Notes under the pieces: generated by a model
Databases searched by the model: none
The model's input: the letters and a program-made list of their open reading frames with translations, nothing else
What the model was told of the DNA's origin: nothing
Made by a program: the position numbers and the translations under genes
Origin: Burkholderia sp. L27(2015)
GTDB taxonomy: Bacteria > Pseudomonadota > Gammaproteobacteria > Burkholderiales > Burkholderiaceae
DNA length: 64,000 nucleotides
Assembly: GCF_009765705.1 (NCBI RefSeq)
Contig: NZ_LMUX01000017.1
Location: forward strand, 286,937-350,936
Direction of reading: 5' to 3'
Shown: positions 54,750 through 64,000 of the stretch, piece after piece
Position numbering within the stretch: position 1 is the first letter of the stretch
Layout of the letters: each line of letters begins with the position of its first letter

Positions 54750-55574
54750 ATGATGAATTTCGTTACCGCCGCAGATGGCACCAACCTTTTCTACAAAGAT
54801 TGGGGAAAGGGAAAAGCAATTGTCTTTTCGCACGGGTGGCCGGTGAATGCCGATTGCTGGGACCCACAACTGCTGTTTTTTCTCCAGCACGGTTATCGCG
54901 TCGTGGCTCATGATCGTCGCGGCCATGGACGCTCCAGCCAGCCGAGCGGCGGCCACGATATGAATACCTACGCGGACGATTTGGAGACCTTGCTCGCTAG
55001 TCTTGACATCGAGGATGCCGTGCTCGTTGGTCATTCAACAGGCGGCGGAGAGGTGGCCCGTTACATAGGACGGCATGGAACGAAGCGCGTATCAAAGCTG
55101 GTGCTGATTGGCGCCGTAGTCCCAATCATGATCAAGTCGGACACTAACCCGGACGGCGTTCCAAGAGACGTTTACGACGCTATCCGTAGCGGAATTACGC
55201 GCAACCGCGCCGACTTCTTGCGCCAACTGGCGTCGGCCGTCTACGGCTACAACCGCCCGGGCGCCGAAGTCTCGCAAGGTATAGTCGATTCGCTATGCCA
55301 GGCTGGCATGATGGTTGCCATCAACGCCGAGTATGACTGTATCGCCGCCTTGTCGGAGACCGACTTCACTGACGATTTGATGAAGTTCGACGTTCCAACG
55401 CTATTCATGCAAGGCGACGACGACCAGATCGTCCCGTTGGCACTCTCGTCCATGCGGGCTTCCAAGCTGGTTAAAAACTCAACGTTAAAGGTCTACAAGG
55501 GTGCGCCCCACGGTTTGCCTCAGACTATGGCGGACGTTGTCAACGCCGACATGCTGGCCTTCATCGAATCATGA
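54750..55574 (+). CDS. Alpha/beta-hydrolase (non-heme chloroperoxidase-like), cytoplasmic paralogue
   Basis: 274 residues without a signal peptide. IVFSHGWPVNADCWDPQLLF, HDRRGHGRSSQP, GHSTGGGEVARY (nucleophile Ser), GDDDQIVP (Asp) and KGAPHGL (His) show a complete catalytic set. It is plainly homologous along its length to the Tat-exported protein at 53323 (both share GHSTGGGE and GRHGTKRV). AGGAG lies six bases before the first of two adjacent ATG codons. It likely shares the substrate class with its paralogue but works inside the cell. Confidence 0.92.
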   Translation: MMNFVTAADGTNLFYKDWGKGKAIVFSHGWPVNADCWDPQLLFFLQHGYRVVAHDRRGHGRSSQPSGGHDMNTYADDLETLLASLDIEDAVLVGHSTGGGEVARYIGRHGTKRVSKLVLIGAVVPIMIKSDTNPDGVPRDVYDAIRSGITRNRADFLRQLASAVYGYNRPGAEVSQGIVDSLCQAGMMVAINAEYDCIAALSETDFTDDLMKFDVPTLFMQGDDDQIVPLALSSMRASKLVKNSTLKVYKGAPHGLPQTMADVVNADMLAFIES

Positions 55575-55651
55575 GTTGCCCAGGCGGGCGGCCGTGTTTG
55601 GAACATCAGATGGGGCGGGTGAAGCTTGGGCGTCGTCGGTCTCTGAGCGCC

Positions 55652-56293
55652 TCAGTCGGGCCAGACCGATCCCAGTATCTGCCCGCAAAAATTCTTCCTT
55701 TGGTAATTCGGATCGAAGCGATCTAGAACGTCGGCGTTCACCGTTCCATACGTCGTCTCCGGACGCTTTTGCATCGCCAAGGCAAGCGACTCGATGATGC
55801 GTTCCTTGAAATTGATACCACGCGGATACGCGGCCAGCACCTGATGCTTTTGAATATCCGTAATGTCGTCGAGGTGCGCTCCAATGAGATCGGCTTCTAC
55901 CCCTCGCCTTAGAAGCGTGACCACGGCGGTTTTGTACGCGGCAATACCTGGCGTCGTATGCAGTGCTATCGCATCCCATACCTCCTGTGCAATACGACGG
56001 GATACTCCGAACCGTTCCAGGAAGATTCGGGCCTCGTTGGCGCCATCGATTTCGAAGCGCAAGTGAGACACGCCGCTCACGTCAGTGAGACCCACCTGAT
56101 GAAACATGGCGCTGACGTAAAGAATCTCCGCATTGAATCGAATCTTGTGTCGAGCGCCACTTAATGCACCGAACGCATAGACCCGATTCGAATGATTGAA
56201 TATCAGCTCGGATACCTTGCTTCGTACAAGGTCCGTCGCGGCTCGGCTCATCTCACCGCATGGAACTCGCAACCCGGTTATGGTTTCAGCCAT
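55652..56293 (-). CDS. HD-domain-like protein with the HD aspartate replaced
   Basis: 213 residues. The first His (NHSNRVYAFGAL, about 33) and the segment VWDAIALHTTPGIA follow the HD phosphohydrolase/cyanamide-hydratase pattern. The central HD dyad reads MFHQVGLTD: the metal-binding Asp is Gln (CAG at 56096-56098, residue 66). All other landmarks are kept and the frame is intact. It may be inactive, bind metal otherwise, or act in another way. GGAGGATCA precedes the ATG. Confidence 0.8.
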   Translation of the reverse strand: MAETITGLRVPCGEMSRAATDLVRSKVSELIFNHSNRVYAFGALSGARHKIRFNAEILYVSAMFHQVGLTDVSGVSHLRFEIDGANEARIFLERFGVSRRIAQEVWDAIALHTTPGIAAYKTAVVTLLRRGVEADLIGAHLDDITDIQKHQVLAAYPRGINFKERIIESLALAMQKRPETTYGTVNADVLDRFDPNYQRKNFCGQILGSVWPD

Positions 56294-56682
56294 TGATCCT
56301 CCAAGCGGTGTTCGCCGTAGGACTGGTTATTAGAATGGTCCTCTGTGTCTCGCTTCCAAGAGTAAAACGAATTGGCTGTAACGTCCTTGAAAGCACTCTG
56401 AAAAGATCTGAGGTGTCACCAAATACGTAACCTGGCGCATTACGCTGGTCGGCAACTTGCCGATCCGAGCCAGCTTCCAAACGCAGGGAAAGTCTTTGAC
56501 GAGCGCGCCGGTAGGTTCGCTCTATCATTGACGAGTGGGGTCACCGCCCATTCGCAGTGCTCAATGGCGAGAGGCGTTCAGAAGGTTTAAGGACAATTTC
56601 GCGGCCACCGCATGCGCGGTCGAATAAGCTGGATACGCTGAATAAGGCATTCACTCCCGCGCACTAACCAACGAGGTGGCAC
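56294..56682. promoter_or_regulatory. Divergent control region with the shared 16-base motif
   Basis: 389 bases between the HD-like gene and the epoxide-hydrolase-like gene. GTTCAGAAGGTTTAAG (56576-56591) matches 54625-54640 at 15 of 16 positions and lies about 91 bases before the downstream ATG. No gene was seen in this stretch. Confidence 0.55.
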
Positions 56683-57558
56683 ATGACCTCCGCCAAGCTC
56701 CAAATCGTCAACCATACCCGCCGCGCAAACGGCATTCGCCAACATTATCTAGATTCCGGTACCGGCCCAGTCGTTGTTCTACTGCATGGCTTTCCCGAGA
56801 CCAGCTTCGCATGGCGCTTCCAGATCCCTGTACTCGCTGAAAAATTCCGTGTGATAGCGCCCGATCTTCGTGGATACGGTGAAACAGATAAGCCGGCAAG
56901 CGGATATGACAAGCGCAACATGGCCCTCGATTTGATCGCATTGCTCGACGAACTCAAGATCGGAAAAATTGCGTTGGTAGGTCATGACCGCGGAGCTCGC
57001 GTTGCTACGCGCTTTGCGAAGGACCACCCAGAGCGGCTCGACCGGTTGGTTGTTCTCGACAATGTGCCCACGCGTGTAGTGGCCGAGAACATGAGTGCGC
57101 AAACTGCCCGCGCATATTGGTTCTTTCTTTTCCACCTGGTGCCAGACCTTCCAGAGGCGTTGATCAGCGGTAAAGAAGCCGAGTGGCTCCACCATTTCTT
57201 CGCAGACTGGTGTTACAACCCGCATGCGATCGAAGGAGCCGCATTCGAGACGTATGTAAAAGCCTATAAGCGCCCGGGCGCTGTACGTGGCGCGATGTCC
57301 GATTACAGAGCGAACGCGGAGGACGTGAAGCAGGATCTGGCCGATGCCGACGTCAAAATCGCATGCCCCACCATGGCGATTTGGGGTGAGAACTTTTACG
57401 CCGTCGGTGAGATGTTTGATATGAAAGCCGTGTGGGAGCAAATGGCCATTCACCTACGCGCGGAGCCCATAGCGCAATGCGGGCATTTACCGCAAGAAGA
57501 GCAGCCGGAACGGGTCAACCATCTGCTGCTTGATTTCCTGGCAACGTGGAAGGGTTAG
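56683..57558 (+). CDS. Alpha/beta-hydrolase, epoxide hydrolase/haloacetate dehalogenase type
   Basis: 291 residues. LLHGFPETSFAWRFQIPVLA, APDLRGYGETDKP, nucleophile Asp in LVGHDRGARVATRFAKDHPE and His in AQCGHLPQEEQPERVNHLL fit the Asp-nucleophile branch. The stretch ARAYWFFLFH resembles the cap-domain region of fluoroacetate dehalogenase, but the halide-site residues cannot be confirmed by eye. GAGGTGGCAC precedes the ATG. It is 91 bases from the shared GTTCAGAAG motif and may be co-regulated with the hydrolase at 54750. Confidence 0.9.
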   Translation: MTSAKLQIVNHTRRANGIRQHYLDSGTGPVVVLLHGFPETSFAWRFQIPVLAEKFRVIAPDLRGYGETDKPASGYDKRNMALDLIALLDELKIGKIALVGHDRGARVATRFAKDHPERLDRLVVLDNVPTRVVAENMSAQTARAYWFFLFHLVPDLPEALISGKEAEWLHHFFADWCYNPHAIEGAAFETYVKAYKRPGAVRGAMSDYRANAEDVKQDLADADVKIACPTMAIWGENFYAVGEMFDMKAVWEQMAIHLRAEPIAQCGHLPQEEQPERVNHLLLDFLATWKG

Positions 57559-57652
57559 CGTAACCCCGGCTTATTACTGACTAGACGGCTAGGCCGAGTC
57601 ACTTTCATCTAGAAATCGATGTTTCATTCTTCAAGTGCAGAGGGCCCCCGCT

Positions 57653-58669
57653 ATGAAAGTTGCAACCTTGTTTTGGAAGGCCAGAGAGCCCGTGTTTTTC
57701 ACACTATTTGTTATCGCTTTGAGTTTTGCTTTTAGCGCGAATGCAGCCGCACCGCAGGTTCGGACTCAAGGCCCGGGGTTTTACAGAGTGATGCTGGGCG
57801 ACTACGAGATCACAGCCCTTCTTGACGGGACACACCCCTTCCCGATCGACTCTGTTATGACGTATGTATCCAAAGAGGACGTGCAACGGGACCTGGCGCG
57901 CGACGACCTTACTGTTCCCGTTCAAGGCTCGATAAATGCTTTCCTGATCAATACCGGGACAAAGCTCATCCTCATTGATACCGGGGCGGGTGTTCTCTAC
58001 GGTGATTGCTGTGGCCATCTGTTGGAAAACTTGCGTGCCGCCGGCTATGAACCCGATGAAGTCGATGAGGTGCTGCTCACGCATCTTCATAAGGATCACG
58101 TTGGCGGCATTATCCTGGGTACTAAAATGGCATTTCCTAATGCCGTCCTGAGGACGTCCCAAACGGAAGCCGACTATTGGCTTAACTCCGCCAACAAAGC
58201 GACGGCACCGGCTTTCCTGAGTTCATTCTTTGATAGCGCTATCGCCTGCGTCGCACCGTATCAGGCCGCAGGCCGATTCGTTCCTTTCGCCGCAAATCAG
58301 CGCCTCGAGCCGGGGATAACTGCGATAGCAACACCTGGGCACACACCCGGCCACACCGCTTATTTGATCCAAAGTTCGTCCCAGACGTTGCTCGTGTGGG
58401 GTGACATGATTCATGTTGCTTCGATCCAACTGCAAAACCCTACCGCGTCGGTCGAATACGATACCGACGCCATTGCGGCTCAACGATCACGCAGGACCAT
58501 GCTGGCGCTCGCTGCGAGCAAACACTATATGGTTGCTGCCGCCCACATTGCATTTCCGGGACTGGGGCATGTTCGTGCTAACGGCAATACCTACGATTGG
58601 ATACCTGTGAACTACGACGCCGATCCAGCGAAAAACGAAGCGCCGACTGTAAAAAAATCTAGCCCGTAG
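57653..58669 (+). CDS. Secreted metallo-beta-lactamase-fold hydrolase
   Basis: 338 residues. A signal peptide (FFTLFVIALSFAFSANAAAP, about 15-34) indicates export. THLHKDHVGGIILGTKMAFP is the HxHxDH zinc motif, and TPGHTPGHTAYLIQS and VWGDMIHVASIQLQN supply later metal ligands. This is the quorum-lactonase/glyoxalase II-like MBL group; the substrate is unknown. The start at 57653 is favoured because the signal peptide follows directly; a reading from 57635 is possible. It runs the same way as the hydrolase before it, 94 bases apart. Confidence 0.88.
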   Translation: MKVATLFWKAREPVFFTLFVIALSFAFSANAAAPQVRTQGPGFYRVMLGDYEITALLDGTHPFPIDSVMTYVSKEDVQRDLARDDLTVPVQGSINAFLINTGTKLILIDTGAGVLYGDCCGHLLENLRAAGYEPDEVDEVLLTHLHKDHVGGIILGTKMAFPNAVLRTSQTEADYWLNSANKATAPAFLSSFFDSAIACVAPYQAAGRFVPFAANQRLEPGITAIATPGHTPGHTAYLIQSSSQTLLVWGDMIHVASIQLQNPTASVEYDTDAIAAQRSRRTMLALAASKHYMVAAAHIAFPGLGHVRANGNTYDWIPVNYDADPAKNEAPTVKKSSP

Positions 58670-60043
<1,374 letters not shown>

Positions 60044-60072
60044 GACAGATGGGCGTGCTGAACAGCCGCGCA

Positions 60073-60966
60073 TCAGGGCTGCGAGGCTGGGCTGGGATCC
60101 GCCACCAACCAGCGCGCAACGTTTAGAGCATATCGATGCACGTCTTTTAATGCGCCAGGCTCCGACGCCATCCCGGTGCCCGCAGGCTCGCTGACGAAGC
60201 TCGGGCATCCGTACGCGGGGTCCCAGTTGTAGTCGGCAAAGTGATGGAACGTACTTTGGGCGATAGCCCGTCCCCCGCCCTCCGATGCCTCGAAAGCAAC
60301 CACGAGATTGAAGGGTGCGCCGCTGATCTTGCTGCGACCGGTGGCAATCACGCGCGCAGGCTCATCGGATGGTGCGCTCACGGCGCCCTCGTGCGGATGT
60401 GACGGAAGAAAGCGGATTGCGCCTGTTGGCGATTCACGATCTTCGAGGACGGGGTGTACCGGGCCGATAGGCTCGATTTTCTGAAAATCGCCATTGCTTC
60501 CAGAATGAAAGTTCGGCCACGAAATGTCGGTCGTGTAGGGATCGTCGATCACGCGACGTCGAACGTCCGGATCGAGGTTACGCGTATGGAAATGGTGCGC
60601 TTTGCCTACGCCTGCGAGCAAGCACAGTGACGACCCCAAGTCCATGTGGTCGCGTGTCACCATCAACCCTCTTCCCTTACGCCGAAAACGGGAGATCGCC
60701 TCGCAATCCGCAGCCACTAACCCATTACCCACGTCGACCGCGAACAACCAAAGCGCGTCGAAGTCGCTTTCGTCCAACGTCGACAGCACACTATCAGGCT
60801 TACCCAGCGGTTCTCGGTCGCGTGCCACCACCTCGTACGCAGGGCCGCCATCCGCATCTGTTGCGCTGCGTAACAGATTCACCAACAGACTGAAGCGCGT
60901 GACCGACCAATCGTCGTCCGCTGTCGGAATCGTCGTCTGCACCAGGATTCGAGGACGGCTGCGCAT
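60073..60966 (-). CDS. Uncharacterised protein, possibly GATase-like
   Basis: About 297 residues. FDALWLFAVDVGNGLVAADC then FRRKGRGLMVTRDHMDLG and the segment PHEGAVSAPSDEPARVIATG resemble ThuA/class-I GATase-like sugar-binding proteins, with a late AQSTFHHFADYNWDPAYG. No catalytic Cys is obvious. I did not recognise a firm family. ATG 60966 has GAGGAG eight bases upstream; longer starts have none. It converges with hmp. Confidence 0.6.
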   Translation of the reverse strand: MRSRPRILVQTTIPTADDDWSVTRFSLLVNLLRSATDADGGPAYEVVARDREPLGKPDSVLSTLDESDFDALWLFAVDVGNGLVAADCEAISRFRRKGRGLMVTRDHMDLGSSLCLLAGVGKAHHFHTRNLDPDVRRRVIDDPYTTDISWPNFHSGSNGDFQKIEPIGPVHPVLEDRESPTGAIRFLPSHPHEGAVSAPSDEPARVIATGRSKISGAPFNLVVAFEASEGGGRAIAQSTFHHFADYNWDPAYGCPSFVSEPAGTGMASEPGALKDVHRYALNVARWLVADPSPASQP

Positions 60967-61125
60967 GGATTGACTCCTCATAGGTTTGAAGCCGAAGGCG
61001 GGATAGTCAGCGCGATGTCTGTCGCCATTTTCCAGCCACTGGGCGTTCTCACCTATTGTAGAACCATCCGAAAAGATTTGGGCGCGCCGAGCTAACAACG
61101 CTCATGACATTAAGAGCGCCTATTC

Positions 61126-61344
61126 TTATTTGCAGAGCTTGGCCGCTTCGACGCAACCCAGATGCAGCGCCAGCGCACCGAACTCCGCGAACTTGATTCC
61201 CATTTTTCGGGCGAGACCGAGAGCCCGGTTGTAATCAGCCGGATGCAGCTTCACTAGCACGCTGACTTTCGCCGACTTTCGTCGCAACGCCGAAGGCGTC
61301 TTTGATTTCCTAAAGGCAAAAGCAGCAATAAGATTCGCGGTCAT
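61126..61344 (-). CDS. Small basic protein of unknown function
   Basis: 72 residues from ATG 61344. Basic stretch RKSKTPSALRRKSAKVSVLV is followed by a helix-rich end KMGIKFAEFGALALHLG. It could be a small DNA-binding (ribbon-helix-helix-like) protein but no motif is decisive. A longer reading from 61449 has no ribosome site. Confidence that it is a gene is moderate. Confidence 0.45.
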   Translation of the reverse strand: MTANLIAAFAFRKSKTPSALRRKSAKVSVLVKLHPADYNRALGLARKMGIKFAEFGALALHLGCVEAAKLCK

Positions 61345-61548
61345 GTTAGTTTTTCCAGGTAGCCATCTATCGAGACGTGAACTTCGATCGTTCGTTTTTT
61401 TCCCGTGTGATGCCAGTGTAAAGGGGCCGCAAGAAGCAATTAAGCACACCCGATGAGATTGATTATTTCGTTTTATGACGCAATCGAGGTTATAAGCGAA
61501 GCGGCTCAGGGCGTAGGCCCCTGCGCTTGATCGAACCAGCGACCGAAC

Positions 61549-62064
61549 TCATGGCACAGGAAGAACCGGAGTGCGACTTAGCGTGTTATTGGTTTCGACC
61601 AGCAGCCGTAGATATTTCATGAACTGCTCACGGTCAGCCGGTTCCAATGCGTCTATCGTGCGCGCATGCGCGCGCTCGACACGCTCTTCCAGACGCACTA
61701 GCAGTGTGCGCCCCACCGCAGTCAATTCGGCAACCTTCATGCGTTTGTCGGTCGTGGAGACACGCCGCTGAATAAATCGGCGCTCGATCAGCCGTCCAAT
61801 GACATCAGCTGTGCTGGCTCGATCGATCCCGACCGCCCGCGCAAGCGCAATCTGCTCAGACGGCCCCAACTGCTCTAGGGCCGTCAAGATGCTGTATTGC
61901 ACCGGCGTGATGCCTTCCGGCGCGCACTCTTCAACAAACAAGGCGACATGAATCTGATGCAGCCGTCGAATCAGGAAGCCGGGGCGCGCCTCCAGTGTCG
62001 TGTCGCGCCATCCTGACGCAGAATGAAGTTCTGCCACCGTATCGGATTTGCGTCTCGTTACCAT
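61549..62064 (-). CDS. MarR-family transcriptional regulator
   Basis: 171 residues. The winged HTH is clear: PVQYSILTALEQLGPSEQIA, then RAVGIDRASTADVIGRLIER and RRVSTTDKRMKVAELTAVGR. It is divergent from the amidohydrolase gene at 62507 and is its most likely repressor. ATG 62064 is preceded by AGAGGAAACACATTCA; ATG 62124 (MNTDDSRYK) would add 20 residues but has no ribosome site. Confidence 0.9.
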   Translation of the reverse strand: MVTRRKSDTVAELHSASGWRDTTLEARPGFLIRRLHQIHVALFVEECAPEGITPVQYSILTALEQLGPSEQIALARAVGIDRASTADVIGRLIERRFIQRRVSTTDKRMKVAELTAVGRTLLVRLEERVERAHARTIDALEPADREQFMKYLRLLVETNNTLSRTPVLPVP

Positions 62065-62506
62065 TGAATGTGTTTCCTCTATTCGTGACGACCGCACTTT
62101 ATACCGTGAATCGTCAGTATTCATCGTATTAATTATCGGCGATACTATTTTTCGTTTTTTATAATTAGGATAACGAATAGTAACGCTGTCAATTTGCCGA
62201 CTAAAATTACATTTAGCAAACGAGACGATCCCAATGTGGTGCCACAAAGCACCTTTTTGCATGGCAATCGCGCTTCGGTGGTGCAATATTTGTCTGACAA
62301 ACAGCGTCCTTGTTTTGTTCATCTCTCGCAGTTCGAGACGTGGCCTACCGACGAGCGAGTTGGTACGTAAATTGCGTATCGGTGGTTATTCGTCAGTATG
62401 CATACGATATTTTTTAAGAGCATTCCAACAGTGTTCTTCGCTGGTCGGATGCGCTTATCACTGTACGACCGTCACGCTATTTTTTAACGAACTCGGGAAT
62501 ATTCAG
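62065..62506. promoter_or_regulatory. Divergent MarR/amidohydrolase control region
   Basis: AT-rich region with two related sites: TCGTCAGTATTCATCGTATT (62111-62130) and TCGTCAGTATG-CATACGATAT (62390-62410), the latter containing the palindrome GTATGCATAC (62396-62405). These are plausible MarR operators on either side. A minus-strand TTGACA (complement near 62187-62192) with CCTAAT 17 bases on can serve the marR gene. No gene of its own is seen. Confidence 0.55.
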
Positions 62507-64000
62507 ATGCGAACACGTATCTCTGGCGGATGGGTGCTTGGTCACCTCAACGGCAAACACACGCTCGACGAAAAGCACGAAGTCGTGATCGAGGGAGAGC
62601 GGATCCTCTATGTGGGGCCACGCTTCGATGGCCCTGTCGACAAAGAGATCGATGCCGCAGGCAAGCTGGTTGCTCCCGGGTTCATTGACACGCACGTGCA
62701 TTCGGGGCACAGAGCCTCGCATCGCCTGATCAGCGACTCAGGCCGCGGAGATTACCTGGGTCAGCCGTTTCTCGAGATCAGCGTTCCTCGCGAGGGCACC
62801 CGCGTCCACGGCGACGTGCGCTATCTGAAACCTGGGGAAACGGGTGCCGATGGTGCGCGCGAATTTCACGCGCTATTCACGGTTGCCGAACTTCTGCGCA
62901 ATGGCATCACCTCCTTCGTTGAATACGGCAGCCAGCGATTGATCCAGGACGCACTGATGGAGCAGTGCATGAAACTTGGTGTACGCGGCTTTCTCGGCCC
63001 GGGATATGACTCAGGGCGCTGGGTCGGAGACGAACACGGCCGCCTCAAACGTATCGTGGACGAAGAAAACGGGCAGCGTGAATTCGCCGAAGCGATCCAG
63101 TGGATAGAGCGCAATCACGGTGCCGGCTCCGGATTGATCAACGGCATACTGGTGCCGCGTGAAGTCGAAACCACCAGCCTGGACCTGTTGCGCATGACGC
63201 GCGAGATGGCCGACAAAATGAACATGCCGATGGCGACGCACGCCGCCTACAGCATTATCGAATTCTACGAAGTGGTGCGTGAGCATCGCAAGACCCCGAT
63301 CGAGTTGCTGGCCGAACTCGACATGTTGCGCCCGACCCTGAACATCGGACACGGCAACCTGCCCTCCGACAGTGTCCGGCTCAATTATCCGGGCGCACGA
63401 GACCTCAAGCTGATGGGCGAAGCCAAAGTCTCGATTTCTCATTGCGCTATCAACATCGTGCGCCGCGCGCGCGTGCTCGACAACTGGCGCCGTTACCAAG
63501 AGCTGGGCATCAACATCGCGCTGGGAACGGACACCTACCCACGCGACATGATCTTGAACATGCGCACCGCGTCCTACCACGGTAAGACCATGAGCCACGA
63601 CTACAAGTCGGCGACCGCGGCAGACGTCTTTTCGGCTGCGACCTTGAACGGCGCAACATCCCTGGGGCACGACGACCTCGGCCGGCTCGCGCCCGGCGCG
63701 CTGGCCGACATCATCCTGATCGATCTGACGGCTAAAGGCACGCTGCGCATGGGTGTGGTTCGGGACCCGGTCCAGGCCATCGTGGAATGCGGTGTCGGCG
63801 ACGATGTGGATACCGTCATCGTCAACGGCGTTGTACGCATGGAGGGTGGCGTGATTCCAGGTATCGATCTCGATGACATCCGGCGTCGCGCCCAGGCCCA
63901 GGGCGAGGAGATCTGGGGCGGCTGGAGTGGCTCCGACCCGCTAGGCCGTACTGCCGCCGAAATGTGTCCGCCTTCGTTTTGCCCGACCTGCTTCAGAGAA
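62507..64000 (+). CDS. Amidohydrolase, chlorohydrolase/deaminase type, C-terminus beyond window
   Basis: 498 residues are visible and the frame is open at the right edge. VAPGFIDTHVHSGHRASHRL carries HxH, MATHAAYS and NIGHGNLPSD supply further metal histidines, and ALGTDTYPRDMILNMRTASY the conserved Asp. This matches the AtzA/TrzN/guanine deaminase branch of the amidohydrolase superfamily, which removes chloride or amino groups from heterocycles. ATSLGHDDLGRLAPGALADI is the usual C-terminal strand. The end is rich in Cys and Pro (PPSFCPTC). It is divergent from the MarR gene. The substrate is unknown. Confidence 0.9.
   Translation, partial: MRTRISGGWVLGHLNGKHTLDEKHEVVIEGERILYVGPRFDGPVDKEIDAAGKLVAPGFIDTHVHSGHRASHRLISDSGRGDYLGQPFLEISVPREGTRVHGDVRYLKPGETGADGAREFHALFTVAELLRNGITSFVEYGSQRLIQDALMEQCMKLGVRGFLGPGYDSGRWVGDEHGRLKRIVDEENGQREFAEAIQWIERNHGAGSGLINGILVPREVETTSLDLLRMTREMADKMNMPMATHAAYSIIEFYEVVREHRKTPIELLAELDMLRPTLNIGHGNLPSDSVRLNYPGARDLKLMGEAKVSISHCAINIVRRARVLDNWRRYQELGINIALGTDTYPRDMILNMRTASYHGKTMSHDYKSATAADVFSAATLNGATSLGHDDLGRLAPGALADIILIDLTAKGTLRMGVVRDPVQAIVECGVGDDVDTVIVNGVVRMEGGVIPGIDLDDIRRRAQAQGEEIWGGWSGSDPLGRTAAEMCPPSFCPTCFRE

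Overview
The window looks like chromosomal DNA from a Burkholderiaceae betaproteobacterium, most likely Paraburkholderia, Caballeronia or a close relative. The evidence is a GC-rich coding style, a 1624-residue NAD-dependent glutamate dehydrogenase, a betaproteobacterial-type general porin, an HU-like protein with a histone-like Lys/Ala/Pro tail, and many LysR/AraC/TetR/MarR regulators each beside a small transport or catabolic unit. No rRNA, tRNA, CRISPR array, intact IS element or phage module was seen. The assignment is inference from gene content.

Layout. 1-773: start of cobT, leaving the window on the left. 774-5339: a patch of decayed genes (AraC regulator, catalase-peroxidase, ABC permease fragments) around one intact, AT-richer OsmC-YcaO fusion gene. 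5197-7065: hipBA with a clear palindromic operator. 7091-10099: a membrane HD-GYP sensor, followed by fragments of an ABC substrate-binding protein and of a sigma54 activator. 10477-17428: a three-gene RND efflux operon with a divergent TetR repressor and repeated operator modules. 17547-21862: a PrpR-like sigma54 activator, a PEP mutase/isocitrate lyase family enzyme and an MFS carrier, with a -24/-12 promoter. 21949-27464: NAD-glutamate dehydrogenase and the HU-like protein.

27659-36620 is a probable catabolic island: an MFS carrier, a SnoaL-like protein and a porin on the plus strand; an amidohydrolase, a carboxymuconolactone-decarboxylase-like protein, a ferredoxin-fold-like protein and an alpha/beta-hydrolase on the minus strand; then a LysR regulator and an MHS-type transporter. 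A near-identical LysR-type box lies before the MFS gene and in the LysR/hydrolase divergent promoter, so one LysR protein probably controls both arms. The alpha/beta-hydrolase has alanine at its nucleophile position. I did not recognise the substrate.

36664-45463 is mosaic: a sulfotransferase; a LysR/EthD/isochorismatase-like/DJ-1 cluster; a phospholipase D lipoprotein; an AT-rich glycosyltransferase whose frame extends well upstream of any ordinary start codon; and an RlpA protein whose N-terminus resembles a Crp/Fnr domain. 45488-61344 holds regulators and stress enzymes: a cNMP-binding/thioredoxin-reductase-like fusion, two AraC-type regulators, a winged-helix/ATPase regulator, dienelactone hydrolase, three alpha/beta-hydrolases, an HD-like protein lacking the HD aspartate, a secreted metallo-beta-lactamase-fold hydrolase and flavohemoglobin. 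The window ends with a MarR regulator divergent from a chlorohydrolase-type amidohydrolase that leaves on the right.
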